A DNA stretch of 64,000 bases from Adiantum capillus-veneris (Eukaryota > Streptophyta > Polypodiopsida > Polypodiales > Pteridaceae), in contig CM043944.1 of assembly GCA_014529385.2 (NCBI GenBank), forward strand, positions 71,579,384 through 71,643,383, read 5' to 3'. The notes below the pieces were generated by a model that worked only from the letters and a program-made list of their open reading frames with translations, was not told the DNA's origin and did no database searches. A program made the position numbers and the translations under genes. Shown here piece after piece: positions 9,343 to 22,539 of this stretch. The stretch's first letter is position 1; the number at the start of each line of letters is the position of its first letter.

Positions 9343-11409
9343 CTAGAATGCTTCTAATCTTTTGTTGTAGTCCCCTCCGGTGAAGTATGCTTCTGCATCT
9401 CGGTCGTGGTCGTCTCGATTTCCTAAGCTCGCCCCGTCAATGAGGGTGCCTTTGGTATGAATGTGGGTACTCCTTTGTGCTCGCTGCTGGCCTCTTGCTT
9501 CTCCTTCCATTCCTGCTTCTCTCAATCCGAAGAAATCTGTGATCTGCCTCTGAGGCTGTAGTGCTCTTTGTCTTCTCATTAGATTATCCCTGTGCCGATG
9601 TAGTTCCAGTAGGTACAGGCCTAAGCACCTTTGATCTTGGTATTGCATGACTCTATCTAGAGGTCCAAAGCCTTCTTTAAATAGGCAATGGAAACGCCCA
9701 CGTATCTCATAGTATACGGTGCAATGACATATGTAATGTAATTCTGTCTCCGGCTCCATTCCGCATAACTTGCAAATTCTTCTCTCAGGTGGGATTCCCC
9801 TAAATCTGCCAAATTCAATTTCCAGCTGGTGTGAGGATGTACGAATCTGACCAATAGCACATCTCAAACCATGAGACAGGTGGGTATCCATGTAGCTCGG
9901 GCGAATCACAAAACCATCTTCAGATAGCTGTAGAAAGTTTTCTTTGTAGTCGGCCATCTTCGTGCCCAATTCTTGTGTAGGGTCTACCCATGTCCTCTTG
10001 GTGTCCAACTGTATAAGATCCTGGCGGATGATTTTATTAATCTCCATTCGTGTGATTGCCAGTGATGGAGCCTCAAGAGAGTATTGGAAGGGGGGTAATC
10101 TTTCCATACTGAACCCGTGTCTCTGAAACCACGAGGACAGTTGCGCATACCAGCATGATGTATCTCCTTTCATTGCTAATTGTCGAGAGGATTCGAGGGC
10201 CAATCTAGTATATCGGCAATTATTTGTATCCCACAAACCATGTATAAAGGACACTGATCTGGTAAGAGCTTCAATTTCTATTGGAGGGGCAGCTATTTCC
10301 GCTTGAGTAATCGCGTGTGGTACGGAGGCCTTGGCTCTAATCATTCGGGAAATTATAGATACCAAAGGTCTCTCCATTGACTTCCAATTATCCTGATCCA
10401 CAGATGGTCCCCAAATCTGGACCCCATAAAGCATAGCCGAAGCCACCACAGTATCAAAGAGCCAAAGTTTTGTTCGTGGTTCCTGAAACTGCACTTGTGA
10501 ACACATCCTCTCCAACCCTCCCAAGGCCGCAGAGGCTCTGGACAATCTACCATCCGCTGCTTTCTTAAGAGTAAACTTTGGTCCTGTAAATACCACACCA
10601 AGGTATGTGTATGCATCTGTGTACTCTACTGTATCCCGGCCATATGCAAATGTAGGTGCCGATCTCCTAACCCACTGCGGTGTGGTGTTAAACACCATAA
10701 CTTTGGTTTTACCCAAGTTTACCGACAGTCCGCTGTCTTCCGCGAATTTATGTAATGCATCTAACTGCCTCTGCATTCCATCTGGTGATTCTGCTATCAA
10801 TACAATATCATCTGCATACAACAACAAAGGGATCCATGACCCTGCAAGTTGAGCACCTCTGTCACCCTCTCTATCAATGTAATCTGATACCTCATCTATA
10901 TACATACCAAATAAAGTAGGGGACAGTGGGCATCCCTGCTTTACTCCAACAGTGGAATGAACAATGTCGGAATCCCCTTCTGGGGTACGTACATAACCAG
11001 TTACTGAACCGTATAAGGCCATGATCCCCCAGATAACCTCTTTGGGGACCCCTAACTCTTGCATTTTGCGCATCAATCTGGCCCTTGGTACTGTATCAAA
11101 AGCTTTCAAATCCACAAAGCAACAATACATCCTCCTCCTGCTTGCTCTTCCTTCCTCAATAATGGCTCTGAGCGCAAGAATATGATCCAAAGTGGAATAA
11201 CCCCTCCTGAATCCAGCTTGTCCTGTTGCCCTTATGCCCTCATTCTCTGCCCATCTACTCAATTTTTGTTCCAGAATGGATGCGTACAGTCGGGTCAATG
11301 TGTGACCCACCATAATGGTACGGTAGTTCCCGGGTATCATAGGATCCCCTGACTTGAAAATAGGTACGATAGTAGATAATTTCCAAGATTCAGGTAATCC
11401 TTCACACAT
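9343..11409 (-). pseudogene. LINE ORF2, reverse transcriptase and C-terminal part
   Basis: An open segment of 688 codons. Reverse transcriptase motifs, with rough residue positions: VPIFKSGDP...NYRTI (15-31), QAGFRRGYSTLDHI (64-77), CCFVDLKAFDTVPR (95-109), GVKQGCPLSPTLF (154-166), YADDIVLIAE (198-207) and LGKTKVMVFN. The C-terminal half carries a CX2CX8HX4C knuckle (CKLCGMEPETELHYICHC) and a PIP-type motif QRQITDFF (9529-9552). The upstream part of the domain continues in another frame, with the shift near 11450-11470. The protein would copy LINE RNA at a nicked target. The catalytic YADD is intact, but the frame shift separates it from the endonuclease. Confidence 0.92.
9529..9552 (-). other. 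PIP-box-like motif QRQITDFF in LINE ORF2, copy 1
   Basis: The encoded QRQITDFF fits the PCNA-interacting consensus Q-x-x-[ILM]-x-x-[FY]-[FY] exactly. It lies in the C-terminal tail, after the CCHC knuckle and before a low-complexity end. Identical residues occur in copies 2 (15152-15175) and 3 (18247-18270). Confidence 0.7.
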
Positions 11410-11416
11410 GACCCGA

Positions 11417-12215
11417 TTAAACAGACGAGCAAGGACTTCTGAAAGTAGATCCCTTGCATGGATCAGATGTTCTAACTTCTGCTACTAAACCCTCATGATC
11501 ATATGCTCTTCTTGTCTTCATCTTATCAATGGCTTTTTCCACCATTTCCGTAGCAAAGAAAGTACTAGTAGCAGGGCATGGCTCTAGCGGATCTAGTAAT
11601 GGAGGCTGTCCAGATACCGTATATAATGATGTTACATATTGACCCCAAATCTCAGGAGAAGTAATTGTCGGAGGCGATGAGTGCTCGTGAAATAAACGCG
11701 AGGCCTCATGTGAGTCCTGACTCAAGAAGAGTTGATATAAATCCTTCTCCAGTTTGGCTAAAAATGCCCTTTTCTTGCGACGTACTATACGCCGAAGAGC
11801 AATCCGAGATTGCTTATATGTGATGATCCCAAGTGTAAGCTCTTTCTGGACCTGGGTTCTCGTCTCTCTGCATTCCTCGTCGTACCAACTGTTTTGAGGC
11901 ATGTTCCCAGATCCTCTCTTTTGATCAGGCTGAGTATGTGGGTATGCCTCTTGTGCTGCTCCATGTAGTATCTCTGTTAGCTGAGAAGTAATCTCCTCTA
12001 CAGTATATACTGGCTCAGCTGCCCACATCCTATTATAGATCTTTTCCACATAGACTGAGTCGGTCTCTGGCGTGAAAGTATATCTTGTGTGTGTCTTCTT
12101 CCTTTGTACTTGAGAGGCATTGTATTGGAAGGAGATTGATAAGGTCAAGAGAGCATGATCCACTGCAATCCCAACCGGTCTGGGTCCCACCTTAAAGTCC
12201 TCGATACTAGAAATA
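11417..12215 (-). pseudogene. LINE ORF2, end of endonuclease and linker to reverse transcriptase
   Basis: This segment is in a different frame from the endonuclease and reverse transcriptase segments. It begins with the end of the endonuclease (RPVGIAVDHALLTLSI, whose D-H pair matches the conserved SDH end of APE-type nucleases). A Lys/Arg-rich helical linker follows (RIALRRIVRRKKRAFLAKLE). It closes with VEKAIDKMKTRRAYDHEGL, the segment just before the reverse transcriptase. Frame shifts at about 12215 and 11460 flank it. Confidence 0.8.
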
Positions 12216-12923
12216 AGCTTGGTGAAGTCATGACATAATCCATTGTACTGGCCCCATGCCTGTGCGGGAAGCATGTGAATCCCCCAGATAAAGGGAAATT
12301 CTCTAGACCATTAAGTATGGCCAAACCATGTGTAGTTGCCATCTCCATGAGATGTCTCCCATATTCAGTGTGTTCTTTATCCTGTGAGTTTCTAGTAAGC
12401 CCCTCCTGTGATAAATCCACTTCTCTGAGCATTTCCTCGGAAGTATCATAGAATATTGCTTGAGAGTTGGCCGTTCTGGCATTAAAGTCTCCTAAGAGAA
12501 CGATGTCTCCATCTCTAGAGAACTCCCATATGTCATTATTCAATATGGAGAAAGGGGACTGTGAGGAGTAGAATGATGTGCTTGGAGGGAAGTAGCATAT
12601 AGCGATATATAGAAATCTACCTGTTTCGGCTCTCATTCTCACCCACATATACCTTGCTTGTTCATCTTTCCTGATAACCTGTAGTAGTGGTTTCAGCTCC
12701 TCTTTAAATAAGACTGCTACTCCTCCTGAACCCCGGCTACCTCGTAGAGATCTCTTGTCTGGTCGACCAACTGTTTCCCATAAATACCCCTTCACATGTG
12801 GCATAAGCTGTCCCTGTATCTGGTGTGTCTCTGAGTAGAAAACTATGTCTCTGTCCCTATAGCTGTCTTCAAAGGCACCTACATCTAGCCTATATGATCC
12901 ATTACAATTCCACGCCGCTATCC
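12145..12923 (-). pseudogene. LINE ORF2, APE-type endonuclease
   Basis: Homology starts at RIAAWNCNGSYRLDVG (from about 12923). The catalytic-region motifs follow: a Glu in SETHQIQG, RGSGGVAVLFKEEL, YMWVRMR, LLGDFNARTAN and TMDYVMTS. This is the N-terminal domain that nicks target DNA in L1/Tx1-type LINEs. The frame shifts near 12215 before the terminal SDH-like motif. The ORF1 stop overlaps an ATG as ATGA (about 12951-12954), but in this copy that ATG is one base out of frame with the endonuclease. Confidence 0.85.
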
Positions 12924-12950
12924 GGAGCGTCTCCCCATAGGTCTCGCACT

Positions 12951-13912
12951 GTCATGATGAGCGCTTTTCCAGAACCACTACTTTCCCTCCTCTATAAAAG
13001 GCGATTTTCCCCTTTTCTCTTGCTGCCCTGATCTCTGGCATCAACTCTTGCATGTGTGCCACTTGTGCCAATGTACGGTCATCTCCCAGGAAAATACCGG
13101 TTTTCTTAAGAGTTGGCCTCTCTTTAGAAATTCTTTCCTTATTTCTGTATTCGGGAAGCGGAGAATAAGTGCCCTATCCTTTACGTTTCCCTTCTCGTCG
13201 ATTCCTTTCTTGCCCACTCTCCATGCACTTGTGTGAGTAGGCTCTGTGATGCCCATGCGTTGTAGCAGTTCCCTCACTTCTTCATCTACATTCTCTTTGT
13301 CTTTGACTCCTGTGACCCGCACATGCAGAGCCTGATTCTTCCTTTTCTGCTCTTCCTCAATGGTCATATTAATAATGGTGGAGGTAGGTGTGGTCTCAGG
13401 CATCTGGGCCTTCCCTTTCTTCGCATCCTCAATCCATTTCTCTGCTTCATCAACCTTTTCTTGTGTCTTAACAAGACGTTCCGCCCATGAAGATGCCGTT
13501 TTCGATTTTTGTTCATCTCCTTCCCGTAGAGCTTTCATCTGATCCTTCATGTCCTCGAGCTCCTTCAGCACTGAAGGTTGGTCGTCTCCCTTCTCCTTCG
13601 TTGCAGATTTGCAAGCCGCAAGTTCTCCTTTTAGCTCCTCGATTATTGCATCTTTTTCCCCCATGTGCTTTTCCTATTTGTTCTCCATGCTTCAAAACTT
13701 GCTACTGCCTCATCGAGTTTCTTTTGCATAACGCATTCTGTTACATTTACTTCGGCCTTGATTAGGTTTCGTAATTCCGTTTTCACGATCTGAATTTCCT
13801 CATTCTGTACCCCCCGGATCTCTCTCCTTAGTTCTCTCATCATGTCTCCATACATGGAGTTCCTGTAGCTCTCAGCGTTCGCGTGCATTCCCTTCCTGAT
13901 GTCATCCCTCAT
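12951..13912 (-). pseudogene. LINE ORF1 (coiled coil plus RRM-like RNA-binding domain)
   Basis: Three overlapping segments in different frames. The first (13912-13643) and the start of the second (13664-13041) are Glu/Lys/Arg-rich with heptad-like spacing, consistent with a coiled coil. Then comes ALHVRVTGVKDKENVDEEVR and a WRVGKK...RALILRFPNTEIRKEFL segment, typical of plant L1 ORF1-type RNA-binding domains. After a frame shift near 13090 a third frame encodes FLGDDRTLAQVAHMQELMPE and ends KRSS-stop at 12951. Known role: RNA-binding chaperone of LINE particles. Confidence 0.75.
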
Positions 13913-14010
13913 ATAGTTTAGCTCTTTTCCATCAGTAGCTCATCATGTATCCTGGAGGTTTTCCCAACTCGCAATGATCCTGGTGATAGTACAGTATCTC
14001 TGTTTCTCCG

Positions 14011-14678
14011 TTTGAAAGTGGCCGTCGTTTTTTTTTGGGTGGTGTAGCTATCTACACTCGGCCCTTCCCCTTCGGTAGGCGGATCCATCGAACCCGGGCC
14101 ACAAATGTGGGGTAGGGTGCTAGGGTACTAGGGTGAGGGGCTGAGAATATGGCAAACTTAACCAGTTTACCTTAAGGCTTAAAGGCTTAAAATCTCTTTA
14201 AACTTGAACGTAAAGAGAATGGTCTTAAGGCTTAAATTCTCTTTAAACTTAAAGTTTACCTTAAGGCTTAAAATAAAATTAAACTTGAACGTAGGCTTCC
14301 TAGCGTAGAAGGACTGCTGGACTTGCTACGTGTAGATCATCTCGAAGTGCTACGCGTAGGACTGCGCGGGACTGTTGTGAGAGAGTGGAGAGAAGCTTCT
14401 GCACTCTGTCCCAGAGCCCAGTGCTCTGTGCGTTCCTGTGCCCTGCACGAGGCTGTCAGCGCGCAGCGGCCACACAGGCAGTGCGCAGCGGCGCAGGCCA
14501 GAGGGCGGCGGGGGCAGACTGTGGCGACGCAGGGGGGGTTGCTTCACGCGCCAGTAGGTCAGCAGGCGAGGCGCAGCAGCAGCAGCAAGAACCCTCACGC
14601 AGCAGCAACATCCCATCACGCGCAGCATTCCATCCCCACGCGCAGCAGTTCTACACCCACTTCATCAGAGCACATCGT
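14011..14678. other. LINE 5' region or spacer: tRNA-like box, TTAAGGCTTA repeats, GC-rich block
   Basis: 14030-14110, read on the minus strand, has GGGTTCGATGGATCC (like a pol III box B) and ends in A9, so it may be a short SINE or part of the LINE leader. 14140-14330 repeats CTTAAGGCTTAAA and TCTCTTTAAACTT phrases several times. 14390-14650 is GC-rich with CAGCAG runs. No gene was supported. Confidence 0.5.
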
Positions 14679-14687
14679 GAGAGAGAG

Positions 14688-16178
14688 AAATGAAATGAAA
14701 TGAAATGTTATATTAACGTCTTCAAAAGGCCAAAGTGACCTATGAGACCAGAAAGTTACAATGTGGTGGATCTGATACAAAGTCAGAGTCAGAGTAACAA
14801 GATGACAAAAATGAAATGACAAATGTCACAATAAAATACTATGGAATCCTAAACTACTAGGTGTGAACTAAGCAGCTAGTTGGGATAGCTAGATCACAAG
14901 AGATCCAGCATCGGTCGCTGGCGGATCTCATCAATCTCCTCCATGGTCAATAGTCTGACCGGGCGTCGTGCATGTCGAGCCAAAGTAATCCGAATCCTCT
15001 GATGCAGCCTCCGCCGATGCTGTGTAGTCCTCCGTAGTCGTGGGCGTCTGGATCTCCCCAGCTTAGTCGCTCGGTCGATCAGTGTGCCTCTAGTGTGAGA
15101 CGACGAGCTATGTTGTGGTAGTAACTCCTCCGAGCGTCTAGTGGCAGCTCTAAAGAAATCTGTGATCTGTCTCTGAGACTGGCTAGCTTGTCCTCTCATC
15201 AGGCTCTCTCTGTGTCTGCGTAGCTCGAGCAAAAACAAACCCAAGCATCTCTGATCCTCGTACTGCATGACTCTGAAGAATGGTCCAAAGCCCTCTCTGA
15301 ACAAGCAATGGAAGTGGCCTCGTATCTCGTAGTAGACGGGGCAGTGGCATGTGTAGTGCAACTCTGTCTCAGGCTCGATGTCACACAGGGGGCATGTCCT
15401 GGCCTCTACTGGTATTCCGCTGTATCTCCCAGTCTCGATCCGCAGCTGGTGTGAAGATGTGCGTATCTGGCCGATAGCACATCGTATCCCATGAGACAAG
15501 TGGGTGTCCATGTATCTGGGTCTCGCCACAAAACCATCAACCGTAAGCTGGAGGAGATGCTCTCTGTAGAAAGCCATCTTCGTGCCCAGCTCCTGTGCTG
15601 GCTGTATCCATGTCCTCTTGGTGTCTAGCTGAGTCACGTCCTGGCGAATGAGCCTGGTGATCTCGGGCTGTGTAAGAGTCAGAGAGGGTGCATCCAGTGA
15701 GTACTGGAAGGGAGGCAATCTGTATATGCTGAACCCATGCGCCTGAAACCATGATGTCATCTCCCCATACCAGCATGCTGTATCTCCCTGCATGGCTAAC
15801 TGTCGAGAGAACTCAAGTGCAAGGCGGGCATATCTGTCTTTGGGAAGTTCCCACATGCGGTGTATGAAGGAGACAGATTTGGTGAGCGCGGAGACAGATT
15901 TGGTGAGAGCCCTCAACCACTAGTGGGGGGGCAGCTAGCTCTGCTCGAACAATAGCACGTGGTACTAGGCCTTGGCTCTAATGAGCCGCGAGATCATAGA
16001 GACCAGAGGCTTCTCCATGTCCCCCCATCCATCACTGCGGCCTGTCCCTCCCCGTGATGATCCAATGAAGGTCCCCAAATCTCAGCTCCATAAAGCAATG
16101 CAAAAGCCACCAAAGTGTCAAAGAGCCAAAGCTTCGTCCGAGGCTCCTGAAACTGAACCTGTGAACATTCTCCTGCGC

Positions 16179-16180
<2 letters not shown>
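14688..16180 (-). mobile_element. LINE copy 2 (5'-truncated)
   Basis: Same family as copy 1 but clearly more diverged. The 3' UTR starts with (AAATG)4 immediately after a short GA run (14679-14687). The 5' truncation point is CTCCTGCGCCC at about 16180, immediately followed by a long GA tract. Only the C-terminal part of ORF2 is present. Confidence 0.85.
14894..16170 (-). pseudogene. LINE ORF2 C-terminal fragment, copy 2
   Basis: An open segment (14894-15916) encodes the region downstream of the reverse transcriptase: KSVSFIHRMWELPKDRYARLALE, a CX2CX8HX4C knuckle (CPLCDIEPETELHYTCHC), the PIP-type QRQITDFF (15152-15175) and a basic tail (RRPRLRRTTQHRRRLHQRIR). KSVSALTKSVSF at its start shows a small internal duplication. 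Weaker homology continues to about 16170 in other frames. Confidence 0.8.
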
Positions 16181-16244
<64 letters not shown>

Positions 16245-16347
16245 GAGGAGGAGGAGGAGGAGGAAGGAGGAGGAGAATTATTTTAATTTCGTAGGAAACT
16301 TATCCCAAGAGACCTTAAAGATTCTCCTGCGCCCGGAGAGAGAGAGA

Positions 16348-16397
<50 letters not shown>

Positions 16398-16480
16398 GAG
16401 GAGGAGGGAGGAGGAGGAGAATTATTTTAATTTCGTAGGAAACTATCCCAAGAGACCTTAAAGATCTATCCGACGAGGAG
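16168..16480. repeat. Tandem duplication (about 150-bp unit) containing GA/GGA tracts
   Basis: Two units start ATTCTCCTGCGCCC (about 16167 and 16320). Each contains a long GA run, a GGA-rich run and GAATTATTTTAATTTCGTAG, and each ends at CCTTAAAGAT. They differ mainly in repeat length. The first unit contains the truncation junction of LINE copy 2. Confidence 0.85.
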
Positions 16481-17741
16481 AGTTAAACTCAAGACCTGTT
16501 ATTCAAGAGGTAAATGGCATAATCAATCTACCACACTTGGGTGATAGAAAGGTTATATCATTTTCCTCTTTTTATTAGCACGTGCGCACACACACACACA
16601 CACAATTGTTTCTTTCATTCCTTCAACTGACTGTTGCCTACCTTTGCCACCTAGGGTTGGTGTTCGAGCTATCCCCAGCATTTTGTAGCTGTGACACCCA
16701 CCTTGCCACCATTTCAGAATTGCAACGCGAAGATGGTGGAGATGGTAGTCTTCATCCTCATCTGCGGCTTGCTCTTCAATCTATTCCAATTTTTGGCCAG
16801 CTTGGGTGTTAGGTTGCATCAAAGACTCTTCTGTGCAGTGTAGAGGACACCACTTGGAGGGATTCCCCAGTCCTGCCTCAGCCATGGGCCTGAAGCGAAC
16901 CCTGCAAGCAAAGGGCTGTGCATCGAGTCGCGATCGTTGCTCTTCAAGGAGGTGCAAAAGCTGCTCAATCTGGGTATCTCCAGTCCAAGTTGATGGGCGG
17001 GTTTGCCTTTCTTTCTACCTTCTCGTTTTGCTTTGTTTTCAGCTTGCTTTCCTTGCTCTGGTTTATGTGAGTGTGTGGGTTTGTGTGTCCGGTGTGTATG
17101 TTGAGTTTAATTTTTGTAAGCTTTGTTTTTCTTGTGCTCTGTAAACTTGTGGGTGGGTGTGTATTATGTGTGTGTGGGTGAAGTCTTTTTTAGAGCATGT
17201 TTCTCGTTTGATTTCCTTGGTTTCTTTTTTTGCTTTTCTGTGTTCTTAGCATTGGGATGTTTGGGTTGCTGCTGTTGACTTCGTGCTCTGCTCTCTACTC
17301 GCTCTACTGATGTCAGTTCCCTCATCTTTGTTATCGATTGTTTTCCCCTTTTGTTTATCCATTACCTTTTGCTGTTAGATTTTACCAGTTGACGGGCAAG
17401 GCCCGCCATTCGAACTCTTGCAGATGTTCCTTGTCCTTTTCACCACTGGTGGCTTTCGGTAGTCTAGGTTTTTGATATGCAGTATTAGAGGAAGCTTTTG
17501 GTGTAACTGCCTATCTTTCAGAGGTCACTGCCATCCTTTCTCCGCTAGGGCACTTTTTACTCTCTTTAGGAGAGGTTTTTTACCTTGATGTTCAGTTTTC
17601 CTACAGTTTTTCCATGTGGCTAGTTGTATCGGACTATCGTCTTGGGGCAACTTTGTAATCAGTGATGTACTTGCCCTCATAATTGGCACCATCTAGGCGT
17701 TCTCAGGGTTATTCCAGTGATAGAAATTAGCCTCTTTCTGT
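16481..17741. other. Unassigned region, possibly intronic
   Basis: A (CA)n run lies near 16588-16603. Short open frames with hydrophobic stretches exist (for example MVEMVVFILICGLLFNLF near 16732), but no protein family was recognised. 17000-17700 is T-rich, as in plant introns or leaders. Confidence 0.5.
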
Positions 17742-19758
<2,017 letters not shown>

Positions 19759-19807
<49 letters not shown>

Positions 19808-19810
19808 AGA
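19759..19810. repeat. (GA)n microsatellite between LINE copy 3 and a host exon
   Basis: About 50 bases of GA with one interruption (GAGGAG). It ends nine bases before the exon at 19820. Confidence 0.95.
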
Positions 19811-19819
19811 TGTGTGCAG

Positions 19820-20791
19820 TCAAAGGAGGAGTGCGAGTATTTGATAAGCCTCGGGAAGCCACATATGGTGAAATCGGCAGTAATTGATAGTAAAACTGGG
19901 AAAAGCAAGGACAGCCGGTTAGTTCACATTTCTGTTTAGATCATACTGTTTATCCTTCTTCATGTAGAAATGACATTTTTTGCACTATGGGATGGTAGAG
20001 TTCGCACCAGTTCAGGTACTTTCTTGAGAAGGGGCCAAGATAAAATTATTAGAGCAATTGAGAAAAGGATCTCTGACTTCACATTTATTCCTGAGGGTAT
20101 GACTTCTCAGTTCCCCTTCAACTTTGAGTACCAGAAGCATACATATACTCAGAGATGTGTATAAAATTTATTCACCGTCTGTCGGTCTTTATCCCAATCA
20201 GAGCATGGAGAGGGTCTACAAATCCTTCACTATGAAGTTGGTCAAAAATATGAACCACACTACGACTACTTTCTTGATCAATTCAACGCCCGAAATGGCG
20301 GGCAGCGTATTGCAACCGTCTTGATGTATCTGTAAGCATTGTTTTGTTTATCGAGGAGAAAGACTTTTGCATTACATGGACACTCATGCAGCAAGTGACA
20401 ATCACACTCAACTTTGTGCGTCGACTCATGTTTGCAGATCTGACGTGGAAGCCGGTGGAGAAACAGTTTTTCCAAAGGCAAACATGAATAATAGTCTGAG
20501 TCTAAACCAAAATGGGCTGTCAGAATGTGGTAAGACGGGCTTGGCAGTGAAACCAAGGCTCGGTGATGCGTTACTATTTTGGAGCATGAAGCCTGATGCA
20601 ACACTAGATTCAAAAAGCCTTCATGGTGAGTACATTACATCTACACTGACAACTGGCTGCATTCTTCTTACACATATTTTTGGACGTATAATTCGGTGCT
20701 TCAACTTTTTTTGACAGGTGGGTGTGCTGTGATAAGTGGCAATAAGTGGTCAGCCACAAAATGGTTTCATGTCAATGAGATTGAACTTTGA
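19820..20791 (+). CDS. P4H: Plant prolyl 4-hydroxylase, C-terminal catalytic exons (5' part missing)
   Basis: Five exons join in frame: 19820-19917, 19999-20096, 20202-20331, 20438-20625 and 20718-20791 (stop TGA 20789-20791). All introns are GT-AG and 81-106 bp. They encode 195 residues, from SKEECEYLISLGKPHMVKSA to the end, of the roughly 290 usual in the family. Iron ligands are the His and Asp of EPHYDYF and the distal His of SLHGGC; the 2-oxoglutarate-binding Lys is in GNKWS. GGQRIATVLMYL and GGETVFPKAN are also conserved. Family role: hydroxylation of proline in extensins and arabinogalactan proteins in the ER/Golgi, anchored by an N-terminal segment. The frame is intact, so it may be functional. 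The exon(s) for the anchor and the WEPRAF region were not found within 10 kb upstream, where three LINEs lie. Confidence 0.93.
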
Positions 20792-22539
20792 TCCTAGAAC
20801 ACAAAAGGAGGCCTTCTCCTTTCTTTGTATCAAATTGTTCTTTAGTGCGTTTATGCATTACTCTCAGCTTTGCTTGGAACAATTTTTGGAAGGGAGTTTT
20901 TTGGAGGGTTCAGCAGCAGCAGGTCCATGGATCTGTAGATGCTAAAGGGCCAAGAGTCTTTGGGGTTTGGAGACCCTTGCTCCAATCTGTATACAATTGA
21001 ACTTCACATATACATGAAAAAAGATATCTTGAACTTTTCACATGCTATAGCAAATGACCCTGTTTTGTGTGTGTGTGGGTGTGTGTGTGTGTGTCCATGT
21101 CCTCATGTACACTCTTACATCTCTCAAGGTTCTATTGAAGCTATGTTGCCATTTGTCACCAAGCTTACTCCATAATGTGTTGTAATTCTATTTGATCTGT
21201 GGTCAGGGCTTCTCATTCTGGCTGTTTGTCCAAATGGTGTCTTTAAAGTTTGGGACATTAGTTGCTTCTAGTCCCATGGCCATATGCATCAAGTCCAAGC
21301 GTGGGATGCTTATTTCAATCCATGCAACACTTGCTTTAACTTGTATACTTTGATGTTATGCCCTTTCTCAAAAATATCCATAAGGTACAATGCATGTAGT
21401 TTTTCATGCAATCACCGCACAGAAACAAAGTTTTAATGTGGCAAGTGGAACCAAATTTCCATAAAAAATAAATAAAATTTGAATGAGAATCTTTGCAACA
21501 ATCCTTGCATATTAGTGAGTACCAATGGCCTTTTGGGAGGAGGCAACTCTTGAATTGCTTGACCTATGTACCTTCTCAAATTACACAAGTTTTTGTTCAT
21601 CACATAGATCTGACACAATCACATGAGAAACAATGTTGATGCAATGGTATCGTGTTGAGAATGATAATAAGTACCGATTGGGTGAAGGTGCAACCATGTT
21701 GCTACTCACAATGTACCATTGTGACATCAACCTAGAACCCTCATTTTTTCTCCATGTAATGCTTCATCTACATCAAATATAGTAATGGGTCTCATTTAAA
21801 AGCTACATAGGTTGCACGTGCCTCATCGGATGGAAATATGAATTCTTTGCCAACAAACAAATACTATTAATAGTATATTATAAACTTTTTGTGAGATTAT
21901 ATTTGTTTCTTGGGTACCTAATAACATGAGCCCCACATCTTTCACAAATACTAGTTCTTGCCAAACATATTTCTTTTTTGATGACTACCATACTTTCTAA
22001 TCTAGAATCAACAAAAATGTATTCGATAGTTTGATTATCCAAGTTTTGCATTGTTGTTCCACCACTAGTATAAGCGAAGCAACCAAGGACGCAAAGCAAC
22101 TAATAGAAGGGTCCTTGTCATGCCAAGTTCATACTGATAGACCGCAAAGTTTTACTTGCACATGTACTAAGTATACAAGAACTAGTCTTGCTTGGTGGGC
22201 CTTGCTATATAACATCTATAGAATATAACAGGACATATGCAAATTGACTTTCAGCAGCTAGCACTGAAGGGAACAAGAGCAAGACTAATTTGGGAAGGGT
22301 GGCATTGCGTGAAAGGGATATACACTTGAAAAATGCTATAATGTTTATGGGAGGAGATAAAGTTAAGTGTATCAATTATTAGAGATTATAGGGGTGGTTA
22401 CAATTGAGATTATATCCAAGCGAGGCTATACTACTATGTCTACAGATGAATATTTTTTCTAGTATACATGCTACATGTAAATTCTTGCAAACGGAAAGTA
22501 TTTCAAAAAGAAATTTTTCATTGAATGGTTGGTAGCGTA
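20792..22539. other. 3' flank of the hydroxylase gene and unassigned DNA
   Basis: Probably begins with the 3' UTR. A (TG)n-rich patch lies at 21066-21093. No other element was firmly recognised. Minus-strand frames near 21880-22240 might be the decayed end of the helicase relic that follows. Confidence 0.45.

Larger units (their letters stand above)
9172..14010 (-). mobile_element. LINE copy 1 (longest; L1/Tx1-like non-LTR retrotransposon)
   Basis: Read on the minus strand, it has ORF1 (about 13912-12951), an APE-type endonuclease (12923 to about 12215), a linker, a reverse transcriptase with YADD box, a CCHC knuckle, a short 3' UTR and a (CATTT)3 tail that runs straight into (TC)n. Frame shifts in ORF1 and in two places in ORF2 make it defective, but long open segments remain. 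Identity with copy 3 is very high by eye over the shared 3' two kilobases. The 5' end is not defined; it could extend to the next GA run at 14679. Confidence 0.9.

Noticed and set aside
14030-14110. Possible second SINE (GGGTTCGATGG box and A9 on the minus strand)
   Set aside because: Box A is not convincing and no target duplication was found. It may be part of the LINE leader.
14323-14703. GC-rich open frames on both strands (126 and 92 codons)
   Set aside because: Composition-driven: CAG/GCG-rich DNA lacks stops in several frames. No domain.
16732-16842. Short frame MVEMVVFILICGLLFNLF as a membrane peptide
   Set aside because: Only 36 codons, no homology recognised and no promoter or conservation evidence.
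16806-17144. Open frame with basic N-terminus and hydrophobic segment, considered as the missing prolyl 4-hydroxylase anchor exon
   Set aside because: No family motif, no linking exon with the WEPRAF-type segment, and T-rich intron-like composition. Not better than chance.
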